From positions 571,813 to 635,812 of the forward strand of contig NZ_WBMT01000002.1 of assembly GCF_008923185.1 (NCBI RefSeq): a DNA stretch of 64,000 nucleotides. Reading direction: 5' to 3'. A program made the translations under genes and the position numbers. The stretch comes from Actinomadura rudentiformis. GTDB taxonomy: Bacteria > Actinomycetota > Actinomycetes > Streptosporangiales > Streptosporangiaceae. Under the pieces are notes generated by a model, which was not told the origin of the DNA, did no database searches, and worked only from the letters and a program-made list of their open reading frames with translations. Positions 44,631-55,065 of the stretch are shown in pieces (the first letter of the stretch is position 1; each line of letters starts with the position of its first letter).

Positions 44631-44903
44631 TTACTTGGCCTTCTCGAGGATCTCGACCACGCGCCACCGCTTGGTGGCCGACAGCGGCCGGGTCTCCATG
44701 AGACGGACGCGGTCGCCGACGCCACACTCGTTGGCCTCGTCGTGCGCCTTGTACTTGGTCGTGCGGCGGATCACCTTGTGGTACTTCGCGTGCTTCACGC
44801 GGTCCTCGACGGACACGACCACGGTCTTGTCCATCTTGTCGCTGACCACCAGACCCTCAAGGATCTTGCGGGTGCTCCGCTCGTCTGTCTTTTGCTCAGT
44901 CAT
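44631..44903 (-). CDS. rpsQ: 30S ribosomal protein S17
   Basis: S17 of 90 residues ([40 protein letters not shown]). Its start overlaps the rpmC end by 8 bases. Confidence 0.97.
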   Translation of the reverse strand: MTEQKTDERSTRKILEGLVVSDKMDKTVVVSVEDRVKHAKYHKVIRRTTKYKAHDEANECGVGDRVRLMETRPLSATKRWRVVEILEKAK

Positions 44904-45156
44904 CGTTCGTGCCCTCCTGGGACGCCGCGTCCGTCTCCTCGGCGACCGTGACGATGCCGAGCTCCCGCTCCCGCATCACGGTGTAGATGCGTGCGATCTC
45001 GCGCTTCACGGTGCGCAGGCGACCGTGGCTCTCCAGCTGGCCGGTGGCGGCCTGGAAACGAAGGTTGAACAGCTCCTCCTTCGCCTCCTTCAGCTTGGTG
45101 ACCAGGACGTCCTCGGGCTCGGTCCGCAGATCGTCGGCGGTAAGACCCTTGGCCAT
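44896..45156 (-). CDS. rpmC: 50S ribosomal protein L29
   Basis: L29 of 86 residues ([20 protein letters not shown]). An acidic C-terminal tail ([17 protein letters not shown]) extends beyond the usual 65-70 residues. Start shares a base with the rplP stop. Confidence 0.96.
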   Translation of the reverse strand: MAKGLTADDLRTEPEDVLVTKLKEAKEELFNLRFQAATGQLESHGRLRTVKREIARIYTVMRERELGIVTVAEETDAASQEGTNDD

Positions 45157-45575
45157 CAGGACTCACCCACCTCTCGCTTAACGATCTTGCACTTCATCGG
45201 CAGTTTGTGGATCGCGCGGGTGAGCGCCTCCCGAGCGATCTGCTCGTTCGGGTAGGAGATCTCGAACATCACGCGGCCCGGCTTCACGTTGGCCACCCAC
45301 CACTCGACCGAACCCTTGCCGGAACCCATCCGGGTCTCGGCGGGCTTCTTGGTCAGCGGGCGGTCCGGGAAGATGTTGATCCAGACCTTGCCACCACGCT
45401 TGATGTGGCGGGTCATGGCGATACGTGCGGCCTCGATCTGCCGGTTGGTCACGTACGCGCCCTCGACGGCCTGGATGCCGTACTCACCGAAAGTGACCTT
45501 CGTACCGCCCTTGGCCATTCCACGGCGCTTCGGGTGGTGCTGCTTACGGTGCTTGACCTTACGAGGGATCAGCAT
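45156..45575 (-). CDS. rplP: 50S ribosomal protein L16
   Basis: L16 of 139 residues ([40 protein letters not shown]). Near the peptidyl-transferase centre and A-site tRNA. Seven bases after rpsC. Confidence 0.97.
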   Translation of the reverse strand: MLIPRKVKHRKQHHPKRRGMAKGGTKVTFGEYGIQAVEGAYVTNRQIEAARIAMTRHIKRGGKVWINIFPDRPLTKKPAETRMGSGKGSVEWWVANVKPGRVMFEISYPNEQIAREALTRAIHKLPMKCKIVKREVGES

Positions 45576-45582
45576 CGCTTAC

Positions 45583-46415
<833 letters not shown>

Positions 46416-46416
<1 letters not shown>

Positions 46417-46796
46417 TACCGGGCCCTCCTCGTCTTCTTACCGCCGGCCGAAGCGACGACTTCGTCCTTCGGGGCGACGACCACGGTGATGTGGCTCGTG
46501 CGCTTGTTGATGCGGTAAGCCCGACCCTGGGCGCGGGGACGGAAACGCTTGAGCGTCGGCCCCTCGTCCACCCACGCAGCGCTGACGACGAGCGTGTCGG
46601 TGTCGAGCTTGAAGTTGTGCTCGGCGTTGGCGATGGCACTCGCGAGCACCTTGCCCACCGGCTCACTGGCGGCCTGTGGGGCGAACCGCAGCACCGCCTG
46701 CGCCTCCGCGGCCGGCAGGCCGCGGATGAGGTCCACCACGCGGCGGGCCTTCATGGGCGTGACGCGGATGAACCGCGCCTGGGCCCTGGCTTCCAT
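46416..46796 (-). CDS. rplV: 50S ribosomal protein L22
   Basis: L22 of 126 residues ([20 protein letters not shown]). The tunnel hairpin [20 protein letters not shown] is intact. Confidence 0.97.
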
Positions 46797-46824
46797 CGCT
46801 GATCCCTCTCTCCTACGTGCCCGC

Positions 46825-47106
46825 TCAGCCGCGACGGCTGCGGCGGTCTTCCTTGACGTGGCTGCGGAACGTGCGCGTCGGCGCGAACTCCCCGAGCTTG
46901 TGTCCCACCATGGCGTCGGTGATGAACACCGGAACGTGCTTGCGGCCGTCGTGCACGGCGATCGTGTGACCGATCATGTCCGGCACGATCATGGAGCGCC
47001 GCGACCACGTCTTGATCACGTTCTTGGTGCCCTTGTCGTTCTGGCCTTCCACCTTCTTCATGAGGTGGTCGTCCACGAACGGGCCCTTCTTCAGGCTACG
47101 TGGCAT
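46825..47106 (-). CDS. rpsS: 30S ribosomal protein S19
   Basis: S19 of 93 residues ([37 protein letters not shown]). Between rplB and rplV. Confidence 0.97.
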   Translation of the reverse strand: MPRSLKKGPFVDDHLMKKVEGQNDKGTKNVIKTWSRRSMIVPDMIGHTIAVHDGRKHVPVFITDAMVGHKLGEFAPTRTFRSHVKEDRRSRRG

Positions 47107-47118
47107 GACGAGCGACTC

Positions 47119-47952
47119 CTACCGCTTCTTCTTGCTGCGACGACGGACGATCAGCCGGTCGCTGGCCTTGTTGGCCTGGCGGGTGCGGCCTTCCTTCTTA
47201 CCGTTCGGGTTCACCGGGTGCCGACCACCGGAGGTCTTGCCCTCACCACCACCGTGCGGGTGGTCGATCGGGTTCATGGCCACACCGCGGACGGTCGGGC
47301 GCTTGCCCTTCCACCGCATACGGCCGGCCTTGCCCCAGTTGATGTTCGACTGCTCGGCGTTGCCGACCTCGCCGACCGTCGCGCGGCAGCGGACGTCCAC
47401 CATGCGCATTTCGCCGGACGGCATACGCAGCGTGGCGTACTTGCCCTCCTTGGCGAGCAGCTGGACGCCGGCGCCCGCGGAACGGGCGATCTTCGCGCCG
47501 CCACCGGGCCGGAGCTCGATGGCGTGGATGACCGTACCCGTCGGGATGTTGCGCAGCGGCAGGCAGTTGCCCGGCTTGATGTCCGAGCCCGCCCCGTTCT
47601 CGACCCGGTCGCCCTGCTTCAGGCCCTGCGGCGCGAGGATGTAGCGCTTCTCGCCGTCCGCGTAGTGCAGCAGCGCGATGCGAGCGGTGCGGTTGGGGTC
47701 GTACTCGATGTGCGCGACCTTGGCCGGGACCCCGTCCTTGTCGTGCCGACGGAAGTCGATCACTCGGTACGCGCGCTTGTGGCCGCCGCCCTGGTGCCGG
47801 GTGGTGATGCGGCCGTGGTTGTTGCGGCCGCCCTTCTTGGGGAGCGGACGCAGCAGCGACTTCTCCGGCTCGCGGCGGGTGACCTCCACGAAGTCGGCCA
47901 CGCTGGAGCCGCGACGACCCGGAGTCGTCGGCTTGTATTTACGGATGCCCAT
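47119..47952 (-). CDS. rplB: 50S ribosomal protein L2
   Basis: L2 of 277 residues ([40 protein letters not shown] with the conserved His near the peptidyl-transferase centre). Confidence 0.98.
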   Translation of the reverse strand: MGIRKYKPTTPGRRGSSVADFVEVTRREPEKSLLRPLPKKGGRNNHGRITTRHQGGGHKRAYRVIDFRRHDKDGVPAKVAHIEYDPNRTARIALLHYADGEKRYILAPQGLKQGDRVENGAGSDIKPGNCLPLRNIPTGTVIHAIELRPGGGAKIARSAGAGVQLLAKEGKYATLRMPSGEMRMVDVRCRATVGEVGNAEQSNINWGKAGRMRWKGKRPTVRGVAMNPIDHPHGGGEGKTSGGRHPVNPNGKKEGRTRQANKASDRLIVRRRSKKKR

Positions 47953-47994
47953 CTTTTTCGTTCATCCCTTAACTAACTCTTCGATCGCCCCGGC

Positions 47995-48294
47995 TTACGC
48001 CGGGCCGCCGAAGATGTCGATCCGCTCGCCCTCGGCCAGGCTGACGATGGCGCGCTTGGTGTCCTTGCGCTTGCCATAGCCGAACCGGGTGCGCTTGCGC
48101 TTGCCCTGGCGGTTGATGGTGTTCACGCTCGTCACCTTGACGTTGAACACCTCCTCGACCGCCTGCTTGATCTGCGTCTTGTTGGCGTCCGGACGGACGA
48201 TGAACGTGTACTTGTTCTCGTCCAGCAGCCCGTAGCTCTTCTCCGAGACGACCGGCGCGATGATGACGTCACGGGGGTCAGCGATCTTGTTCAC
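47995..48294 (-). CDS. rplW: 50S ribosomal protein L23
   Basis: L23 of 99 residues ([20 protein letters not shown]). Docking site of trigger factor and SRP at the tunnel exit. Confidence 0.97.
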   Translation of the reverse strand: MNKIADPRDVIIAPVVSEKSYGLLDENKYTFIVRPDANKTQIKQAVEEVFNVKVTSVNTINRQGKRKRTRFGYGKRKDTKRAIVSLAEGERIDIFGGPA

Positions 48295-48307
48295 GTGGTC
48301 CTCCCCC

Positions 48308-48910
48308 TCACTTCTTCGTCGCGCGCGAGATGAACTCGTCGTAGGCCGCCTGGGTAAAGACGACGACGTCGTTCACCATCACGTCGTAGGTGTTGAGCTG
48401 GTCGGAGACGATGACGTGCACGCTCGGCTCGTTGCGCAGGCTCTTCCACGTCAGCTCGTCCTCGCGGTCCAGGACCAGGAGGACGCGCTTGGCGTCGGTG
48501 ATGCCGCGCAGGTTGGCGAGGGCGGTCTTCGTCTTCGGGGTGTCGCCGTCGATGATGTTGTCCACGACGTGCACCAGGCCGTAGCGGGCACGGTCGGACA
48601 GGGCGCCGCGGAGCGCGGCGGCCTTCATCTTCTTCGGCGTCTTCTGGCTGTAGTCCCGCATCTGCGGGCCGTGCACGGTGCCACCGCCGGCGAACTGGGG
48701 CGCGCGGGTCGAACCCTGACGGGCGCGGCCGGTGCCCTTCTGCCGGTACGGCTTCTTGCCACCGCCACGGACTTCGCCGCGGGTCTTGGTGGAGTGGGTG
48801 CCCTGGCGCGCGGCGGCCAGCTGGGCCACCACGACCTGGTGGATCAACGGGACGCTGGTCTTGGCGTCGAAGATCTCCGCGGGCAGGTCGATGTCTACCT
48901 TCGAGGTCAC
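48308..48910 (-). CDS. rplD: 50S ribosomal protein L4
   Basis: L4 of 200 residues; the tunnel loop [20 protein letters not shown] is intact. ATG overlaps the rplC stop by 4 bases. In some bacteria L4 feeds back on the S10 leader. Confidence 0.97.
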   Translation of the reverse strand: MTSKVDIDLPAEIFDAKTSVPLIHQVVVAQLAAARQGTHSTKTRGEVRGGGKKPYRQKGTGRARQGSTRAPQFAGGGTVHGPQMRDYSQKTPKKMKAAALRGALSDRARYGLVHVVDNIIDGDTPKTKTALANLRGITDAKRVLLVLDREDELTWKSLRNEPSVHVIVSDQLNTYDVMVNDVVVFTQAAYDEFISRATKK

Positions 48911-49557
48911 TTGCCCGTTCCCTTCACTGCGTCGCGGACCAGGACCACGCCGCCGTTCGGGCCGGGAACCGCGCCCTTGATGAGCAGCAGGTTCTTCTCG
49001 GTGTCGATGGCGTGGACGGTCAGGTTCTGCACGGTGGTCCGGGCGTTGCCGTGCCGACCCGCCATGCGGAGGCCCTTGAAGACGCGACCGGGGGTCGCGC
49101 AGCCGCCGATCGAACCCGGTGACCGGTGCTTGCGCTGGGTGCCGTGCGAGGCGCCGAGGCCCTTGAAGCCGTGGCGCTTCATGACACCCGCGGTGCCCTT
49201 GCCCTTGCTGGTTCCGGTGACGTCGATCTTCTGGCCGGCCTCGAAGACCTCAACCGTGATCTCCTGGCCGAGTTCGTACTCGGTGGTGTCGTCGGCGCGC
49301 AGTTCGACGAGGTAGCGGCGCGGCGTGACGCCGGCCTTCTCGAAGTGACCCGTGCGCGGCTTGTTCACCTTGCGCGGGTCGATCTGCCCGTACCCGATCT
49401 GGACGGCGGTGTATCCGTCCTTCTCCTGCGAGCGGAGCTGGGTGACGACACACGGCCCGGCCTGGACGACGGTTACCGGAACGATCCGGCCCTCATCGTC
49501 GAAGACCTGGGTCATGCCGAGCTTCTCGCCCAGGACGCCCTTCCTCTGCGTACTCAT
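48907..49557 (-). CDS. rplC: 50S ribosomal protein L3
   Basis: L3 of 216 residues ([52 protein letters not shown] with the Gln/Arg loop near the A-site gate). Confidence 0.97.
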   Translation of the reverse strand: MSTQRKGVLGEKLGMTQVFDDEGRIVPVTVVQAGPCVVTQLRSQEKDGYTAVQIGYGQIDPRKVNKPRTGHFEKAGVTPRRYLVELRADDTTEYELGQEITVEVFEAGQKIDVTGTSKGKGTAGVMKRHGFKGLGASHGTQRKHRSPGSIGGCATPGRVFKGLRMAGRHGNARTTVQNLTVHAIDTEKNLLLIKGAVPGPNGGVVLVRDAVKGTGK

Positions 49558-49571
49558 TTCTGGTGCGTCCC

Positions 49572-49880
49572 TTAGAGCTTGATCTCGATGTCAACGCCGG
49601 CCGGAAGGTCGAGCCGCATGAGCGAGTCGACCGTCTTGGGCGTCGGGTCGATGATGTCGATCAGCCGCTTGTGCGTGCGCATCTCGAAGTGCTCGCGGCT
49701 GTCCTTGTACTTGTGCGGCGAGCGGATGACGCAGTACACGTTCTTCTCGGTCGGCAGCGGCACCGGGCCCGCGACCTTGGCGCCCGTCCGCGTCACCGTC
49801 TCAACGATCTTCTTCGCGGAGGTGTCGATGACCTCGTGGTCGTAGGCCTTGAGCCGGATGCGGATCTTTTGTCCCGCCAT
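49572..49880 (-). CDS. rpsJ: 30S ribosomal protein S10
   Basis: S10 of 102 residues ([40 protein letters not shown]). First gene of the S10 operon; the 212-base gap to tuf carries a hairpin repeat. Confidence 0.97.
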   Translation of the reverse strand: MAGQKIRIRLKAYDHEVIDTSAKKIVETVTRTGAKVAGPVPLPTEKNVYCVIRSPHKYKDSREHFEMRTHKRLIDIIDPTPKTVDSLMRLDLPAGVDIEIKL

Positions 49881-49958
49881 GGTGGCCTCGGTGTCCTTTA
49901 CTGGTAGTGCCGCTGGTACTTGCCTGGGTTCGTGCTGCGGCGGCCCGGTTGCCTTCGC

Positions 49959-50058
49959 CGGGGTCTGGGGGTCGTCCCCCCAGGCCGACTGCCGGGGGTC
50001 TGGGGGTCGTCCCCCCAGGCCGACTGCCGGGGGTCTGGGGGTCGCCCCCCAGACCGAC
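49959..50058. repeat. Three 35-bp hairpin repeats between tuf and rpsJ
   Basis: Anchor T at 49964, 49999 and 50034 gives a 35-base period. Each unit contains CTGGGGG-TCGT-CCCCCCAG or a close variant (TCGC in the third), a strong short hairpin, joined by GCCGACTGCCGGGGGT. The array lies 35 bases after the tuf stop and 79 bases before rpsJ. It may act as a terminator or attenuator between the str and S10 units. An inverted GGCGGCC/GGCCGCC-type pair follows at about 50060-50076. Confidence 0.8.
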
Positions 50059-50092
50059 TCGGCGGCCGGGCCGCCGCAGCCACGAAAGGGTG

Positions 50093-51286
50093 TTACTTGT
50101 TGATCTTGGTGACGCGGCCCGCGCCGACCGTCCGGCCACCCTCACGGATGGCGAACTTCAGGCCCTCTTCCATGGCGACCGGCTGGATGAGCTGAACGTT
50201 CATCTCGGTGTTGTCGCCCGGCATGACCATCTCGGTGCCCTCGGGGAGGTTCACCACGCCGGTCACGTCCGTGGTACGGAAGTAGAACTGCGGCCGGTAG
50301 TTGTTGAAGAACGGCGTGTGGCGGCCGCCCTCGTCCTTGGACAGGATGTAGACCTGAGCCTCGAACTCGGTGTGCGGGGTGTTGGTGCCCGGCTTGATGA
50401 CACACTGCCCGCGCTCGACGTCCTCACGCTTGATGCCGCGCAGGAGCAGACCGACGTTGTCGCCCGCCTGGCCCTGGTCGAGCAGCTTGCGGAACATCTC
50501 GACACCGGTGACGGTCGACTTGGTCGACGACTCCTTGATGCCGATGATGTCGACTTCCTCGTTGACGTTGACCACGCCGCGCTCGATGCGACCGGTGACG
50601 ACCGTGCCGCGACCGGTGATCGAGAACACGTCCTCGATCGGCATCAGGAAGGGCTTCTCGGTGTCACGAACCGGCTCGGGGACGTTCTCGTCGACCGCGG
50701 TCATCAGCTCGATGATCGACTCGGCCCACTTCTCGTCGCCCTGCAGGGCCTGGAACGCCGAGACGCGCACGACCGGCAGGTCGTCGCCCGGGAACTCGTA
50801 CTCGGAGAGCAGCTCGCGGACCTCAAGTTCGACGAGCTCCAAGATCTCCTCGTCGTCCACCATGTCGCACTTGTTGAGCGCGACGACGATGTAGGGAACG
50901 CCGACCTGGCGGGCCAGGAGCACGTGCTCCTTGGTCTGCGGCATCGGGCCGTCGGTGGCGGCCACGACCAGGATCGCGCCGTCCATCTGGGCGGCACCGG
51001 TGATCATGTTCTTGATGTAGTCGGCGTGACCCGGGCAGTCGACGTGGGCGTAGTGGCGCGCCTCGGTCTGGTACTCGACGTGCGCGATCGAGATGGTGAT
51101 ACCGCGCTCGCGCTCCTCCGGCGCCTTGTCGATGTCCTCGAACGGCGTGAAGGGGTTGATGTCCGGGTACTTGTCGTGGAGCACCTTGGTAATCGCCGCG
51201 GTAAGGGTGGTCTTACCGTGGTCGATGTGACCGATGGTGCCGATGTTTACGTGCGGCTTGGTCCGCTCGAACTTGGCCTTAGCCAC
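50093..51286 (-). CDS. tuf: Elongation factor Tu
   Basis: GTPase of 397 residues that brings aminoacyl-tRNA to the ribosome. G motifs are [13 protein letters not shown] and NKCD; the switch and tRNA-binding regions are complete. GTG start behind AAGGAG. Ends the str operon (rpsL-rpsG-fusA-tuf). Confidence 0.98.
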   Translation of the reverse strand: MAKAKFERTKPHVNIGTIGHIDHGKTTLTAAITKVLHDKYPDINPFTPFEDIDKAPEERERGITISIAHVEYQTEARHYAHVDCPGHADYIKNMITGAAQMDGAILVVAATDGPMPQTKEHVLLARQVGVPYIVVALNKCDMVDDEEILELVELEVRELLSEYEFPGDDLPVVRVSAFQALQGDEKWAESIIELMTAVDENVPEPVRDTEKPFLMPIEDVFSITGRGTVVTGRIERGVVNVNEEVDIIGIKESSTKSTVTGVEMFRKLLDQGQAGDNVGLLLRGIKREDVERGQCVIKPGTNTPHTEFEAQVYILSKDEGGRHTPFFNNYRPQFYFRTTDVTGVVNLPEGTEMVMPGDNTEMNVQLIQPVAMEEGLKFAIREGGRTVGAGRVTKINK

Positions 51287-51376
51287 TGGTAGCTCCTTGT
51301 TGCTTTGCGATCCTCGGCCGCCTAGACGACCGCCTGATGCTGCTGGCTTGGTTGGTGATCCTGGGCAGGCCCGGCG

Positions 51377-53488
51377 CTATTCGCCCCGCGCCTTGGCGAT
51401 GATCTCCTGCGCGACGTTCCCCGGAACCTCGGCGTAGGAGTCGAACTGCATGGTGAAAACAGCCCGGCCCTGGGTCTTGCTGCGCAGATCACCCACGTAG
51501 CCGAACATCTCCGACAGCGGGACGACGGCCTTGACGACCCGCATGCCCGCGCGTTCGTCCATCGAATGGACCTGACCGCGGCGGCTGTTGATGTCGCCGA
51601 TCACGTCGCCCATGTTCTCCTCGGGCGTGGTGACCTCCACGGCCATCATGGGCTCGAGGAGGGTGGCACCCGCCCTGCGGGCCGCCTCCTTGAACGCCAT
51701 CGAACCGGCGACCTTGAACGCCATTTCCGAGGAGTCGACCTCGTGGTAGGCGCCGTCCTGGAGGGTGACCTTGACACCGACCATCGGGTAGCCGGCGAGG
51801 ACACCGAACTCGGCGGCCTCCTGGCAGCCCGCGTCGACCGACGGGATGTACTCCCGCGGGATGCGGCCACCGGTGACCTTGTTCTCGAACTCGTAACCGT
51901 CGTTCCCCTCGCCCAGCGGCTCGAGGTCGATGATCACGCGGCCGAACTGGCCGGAGCCACCCGTCTGCTTCTTGTGGGTGTACTCGACCTTCTCGATCTT
52001 GCGGGTGATGGTCTCGCGGTAGGCCACCTGCGGCTTGCCGACGTTGGCCTCGACCTTGAACTCGCGCTTCATCCGGTCGACGAGGATCTCCAGGTGGAGC
52101 TCGCCCATGCCGGAGATCACGGTCTGGCCGGTCTCCTCGTCGGTGCGGACCTGGAAGGACGGGTCCTCCTCGGCCAGCCGCTGGATCGCGGTGCCCAGCT
52201 TCTGCTGGTCGGCCTTGGTCTTCGGCTCGATCGCCACGTGGATGACGGGCGCCGGGAAGTTCATCGACTCGAGGACGATGGGGTTCTTCTCGTCGCACAG
52301 CGTCTCACCGGTGGTGGTCTGCTTGAGACCCATCACCGCGACGATGTCGCCGGCGCCGACGCGCTCGATCTCGGTGCGCTTGTTGGCGTGCATCCGGTAG
52401 ATCTTGCCGATCCGCTCCTTGCGCTCCTTGTTGGAGTTGAGCACCGAGGTGCCCGACTCCAGGACGCCGGAGTAGACGCGGATGAACGTCAGCTTGCCGA
52501 GGTGCGGGTCGCTCGCGATCTTGAACGCCAGGGCGGAGAACGGCTCGTCCTCGCTGGCGTCGCGGTGCAGCTCCTGCTCCTCGTTGCGGACCGCGTGACC
52601 GTCCACGCCGCCGTCGTCCAGCGGGTTGGGCAGGTAGCGCACGATCGCGTCGAGCAGCGGCTGGACGCCCTTGTTCTTGAACGCGGTGCCACAGGTCACC
52701 GGGGTGAGCTTGGCGGCGATCGTCGCGCGGCGGATGCCGGCGTAGAGCTGCTCGACCGAGGGCTCGTCGCCCTCCAGGTACAGCTCCATGATCTCGTCGT
52801 CGTTCTCGGCGAGGGTCTCGACCAGCTTGTCGTGCCACTCACGAGCGGCCTCGGCGTGCGTGTCGGGGATGTCGACGGTGTCGTACATCTCGCCGAGCTT
52901 GGCCTCTTCGTTCCAGAGCAGGGCCTTCATCGTCACCAGGTCGATGACGCCCTTGAAGTCGGCCTCGGCGCCGATCGGCAGCTGGAGCACCAGCGGGATC
53001 GCGTTGAGCCGGCTCTCGATCATGTCGACGCAGCGGTGGAACTCCGCGCCGACGCGGTCGAGCTTGTTGACGAAGCACATGCGCGGCACGCCGTAGCGGT
53101 CGGCCTGACGCCACACGGTCTCGGACTGCGGCTCCACACCGGCCACGCCGTCGAACACCGCGACCGCACCGTCGAGCACCCGCAGGTTGCGCTCCACCTC
53201 GACGGTGAAGTCGACGTGGCCAGGGGTGTCGATGATGTTGATCGTGTGCTTGACGTCGTCGACTGGCCATTCGCAGGTGGTGGCGGCGGAGGTGATGGTG
53301 ATGCCCCGCTCCTGCTCCTGCTCCATCCAGTCCATGGTCGCGGCGCCGTCGTGGACCTCGCCGATCTTGTAGCTCATCCCCGTGTAGTACAGGATGCGCT
53401 CAGTCGTCGTGGTCTTGCCCGCGTCGATATGGGCCATGATCCCGATGTTGCGGACCTTGGCCAGGTCTACACCGGTTTTGGTAGCCAC
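51377..53488 (-). CDS. fusA: Elongation factor G
   Basis: Translocase GTPase of 703 residues. G motifs are [23 protein letters not shown] and NKLDR; domains II-V are intact, including the domain IV loop [12 protein letters not shown] start. Between rpsG and tuf. Confidence 0.98.
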   Translation of the reverse strand: MATKTGVDLAKVRNIGIMAHIDAGKTTTTERILYYTGMSYKIGEVHDGAATMDWMEQEQERGITITSAATTCEWPVDDVKHTINIIDTPGHVDFTVEVERNLRVLDGAVAVFDGVAGVEPQSETVWRQADRYGVPRMCFVNKLDRVGAEFHRCVDMIESRLNAIPLVLQLPIGAEADFKGVIDLVTMKALLWNEEAKLGEMYDTVDIPDTHAEAAREWHDKLVETLAENDDEIMELYLEGDEPSVEQLYAGIRRATIAAKLTPVTCGTAFKNKGVQPLLDAIVRYLPNPLDDGGVDGHAVRNEEQELHRDASEDEPFSALAFKIASDPHLGKLTFIRVYSGVLESGTSVLNSNKERKERIGKIYRMHANKRTEIERVGAGDIVAVMGLKQTTTGETLCDEKNPIVLESMNFPAPVIHVAIEPKTKADQQKLGTAIQRLAEEDPSFQVRTDEETGQTVISGMGELHLEILVDRMKREFKVEANVGKPQVAYRETITRKIEKVEYTHKKQTGGSGQFGRVIIDLEPLGEGNDGYEFENKVTGGRIPREYIPSVDAGCQEAAEFGVLAGYPMVGVKVTLQDGAYHEVDSSEMAFKVAGSMAFKEAARRAGATLLEPMMAVEVTTPEENMGDVIGDINSRRGQVHSMDERAGMRVVKAVVPLSEMFGYVGDLRSKTQGRAVFTMQFDSYAEVPGNVAQEIIAKARGE

Positions 53489-53531
53489 TGCCGTCCTCGC
53501 GTCGTCTCGTCGTAACTCGTGATCCGCCGGA

Positions 53532-54002
53532 TCACCAGCGGTAGTGAGCGAAGGCCTTGTTGGACTCCGCCATCTTGTGCGTGTCCTCGCGCTTCTTGAC
53601 AGACGCGCCGAGGCCGTTGCTCGCGTCGAGCAGCTCGTTCATCAGCCGCTCGGTCATGGTCTTCTCGCGACGCTGGCGGGCGTAGATGACCAGCCAGCGG
53701 AGCGCCAGGGTGGTGGAGCGGGCGGGCCGCACCTCCACCGGGACCTGGTAGGTCGCGCCACCGACACGGCGGCTGCGGACCTCCAGGGTCGGCTTCACGT
53801 TGTCGAGCGCGCGCTTCAGCGTGACGACCGGGTCGTTGCCGGTCTTCTCGCGGGCACCCTCGAGGGCGTCGTACACGATGCTCTGCGCGATGGAGCGCTT
53901 GCCGTCCAGGAGGATCTTGTTGATCAGCGCGGTGACCAGCGGCGAGTTGTACACCGGGTCGGCGATGAGCTGGCGCTTGCCAGCCGGGCCCTTGCGCGGC
54001 AT
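53532..54002 (-). CDS. rpsG: 30S ribosomal protein S7
   Basis: S7 of 156 residues ([38 protein letters not shown]). Start shares a base with the rpsL stop. Confidence 0.97.
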   Translation of the reverse strand: MPRKGPAGKRQLIADPVYNSPLVTALINKILLDGKRSIAQSIVYDALEGAREKTGNDPVVTLKRALDNVKPTLEVRSRRVGGATYQVPVEVRPARSTTLALRWLVIYARQRREKTMTERLMNELLDASNGLGASVKKREDTHKMAESNKAFAHYRW

Positions 54003-54376
54003 TAGCTCTTCTCCTTCTTCGCGCCGTAGCGGCTGCGCGCCTGCTTGCGGTTCCGCACGCCCTGGGTGTCGAGCGAACCGCGGATGATCTTGTACCGAAC
54101 GCCCGGGAGGTCCTTCACTCGGCCGCCGCGCACGAGCACGATCGAGTGCTCCTGCAAGTTGTGTCCGACGCCGGGGATGTAGGCCGTGACCTCAATCCCG
54201 CTGGTCAGCCGGACACGGGCGACCTTGCGAAGCGCGGAGTTCGGCTTCTTGGGCGTCGTCGTGTAGACGCGCGTGCAGACACCCCTGCGCTGGGGGCTGC
54301 CCTTCAGCGCGGGCGTCTTGTTCTTGGTCACCTTGTCCTGGCGGCCCTTGCGGACCAGCTGCTGGATCGTGGGCAC
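54002..54376 (-). CDS. rpsL: 30S ribosomal protein S12
   Basis: S12 of 124 residues. The decoding loop [20 protein letters not shown] and [13 protein letters not shown] carry the wild-type Lys residues, so no streptomycin-resistance change is seen. First gene of the str operon, with a long leader of about 310 bases from the promoter candidate at 54696. Confidence 0.98.
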   Translation of the reverse strand: MPTIQQLVRKGRQDKVTKNKTPALKGSPQRRGVCTRVYTTTPKKPNSALRKVARVRLTSGIEVTAYIPGVGHNLQEHSIVLVRGGRVKDLPGVRYKIIRGSLDTQGVRNRKQARSRYGAKKEKS

Positions 54377-54695
54377 CGCGTCTCCGTCTTCCTCGTACCG
54401 AGCCGGTAAGTCTTAGTTCTGCCTGGGTTCCGCTCTCGCGGGAGTTCCGCTCACGCGAGACCCGTCATCACTACCTCACGGGAGGCTGTGACCTGCCGGT
54501 TTCCCGACCTCTCCGACCCCCGCGGTCGGGCGTGTCGTCCTAGCCCCTGTCCGAACAGGTTCCACAGACCGACACAGACCGCCCGGCCCCTCAAAGGGCC
54601 GAATCAAGCCGGGGAGTAGTGCGGCGCGGGGCCTGGCCTCAACGGACCTGGTCGGCGCGCACGCATAGCGACCCGCAGAGCGGGCACAAGCGAAG

Positions 54696-54724
54696 AGATT
54701 ACCTACCCCCGCGCCAAAGTGCAA
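54696..54724 (-). promoter_or_regulatory. Promoter candidate of the str operon
   Basis: Minus-strand TTGCAC (54724-54719), 17-base spacer, TAATCT (54701-54696). The -35 surroundings GCTTTGCACTTTGGCGC recur once-changed upstream of rpsM (32146). Transcription would begin near 54689. Confidence 0.65.
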
Positions 54725-54771
54725 AGCGAACGGCATTGCTCATGGCTCTTGCGGCCTCAACGGCCTCGCCT

Positions 54772-54891
54772 GGCGGCTCGGCCGCCGAACCGCAAAAGCG
54801 GCGAGCGCGACATCGCTTCGCGATCTTCGCGGGGAACTTCGCCTCCGGCTCGTTCCCCGCTCAGCGCCGCGCGCTCGCGTAGGGGCTGAGC
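54772..54891. repeat. Dispersed multi-hairpin intergenic repeat, copy B
   Basis: Read on the minus strand it has GCTCAGC/GCTGAGC (54891-54859), then GCGGGGAAC/GTTCCCCGC with loop GAGCCGGAGGCGAA (54860-54829), then the core 54826-54785, then GGCGGC-CGA-GCCGCC (54786-54772). The core agrees with copy A at 39 of 42 positions, including 20 identical bases in a row (GATCGCGAAGCGATGTCGCG). The loop motif GAGCCG-N-AGGCGA is the same as in copy A. It lies just upstream of the str promoter. Confidence 0.75.
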
Positions 54892-55021
54892 TTGTCGCTC
54901 ACAGTTCCCCCACTATAACGGCGGAGTGCCAAGCGGTTGTTCCCGCCGGGTGGCGGATGATCCCGTGGACATCCCGCCCCCGGAAGATCTTCCCAATGGA
55001 GATCAATTCCGGGAGAGACCC

Positions 55022-55049
55022 TCCCCCGAGGCAGAGCGGCCCCGGGGGA
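55022..55049 (-). terminator. Terminator of the prion-like protein gene
   Basis: TCCCCCG (55022-55028) pairs with CGGGGGA (55043-55049), 17 bases beyond the leftward stop codon; a GGGAGGGTCTCTCCC hairpin follows. Confidence 0.6.
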
Positions 55050-55065
55050 AGTTCTGACCGAGTTT

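Larger units (their letters stand above)
54377..55065. other. Long non-coding region upstream of the str operon
   Basis: About 690 bases without a gene. From rpsL outward it holds a GC-rich leader (54377-54690), the str promoter candidate, repeat copy B (54772-54891), an AT-richer joint (54900-54960), and the terminator of the prion-like protein gene (55022-55049). The leader contains inverted repeats such as GCGGGAG/TTCCGC around 54430-54460. Confidence 0.6.
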
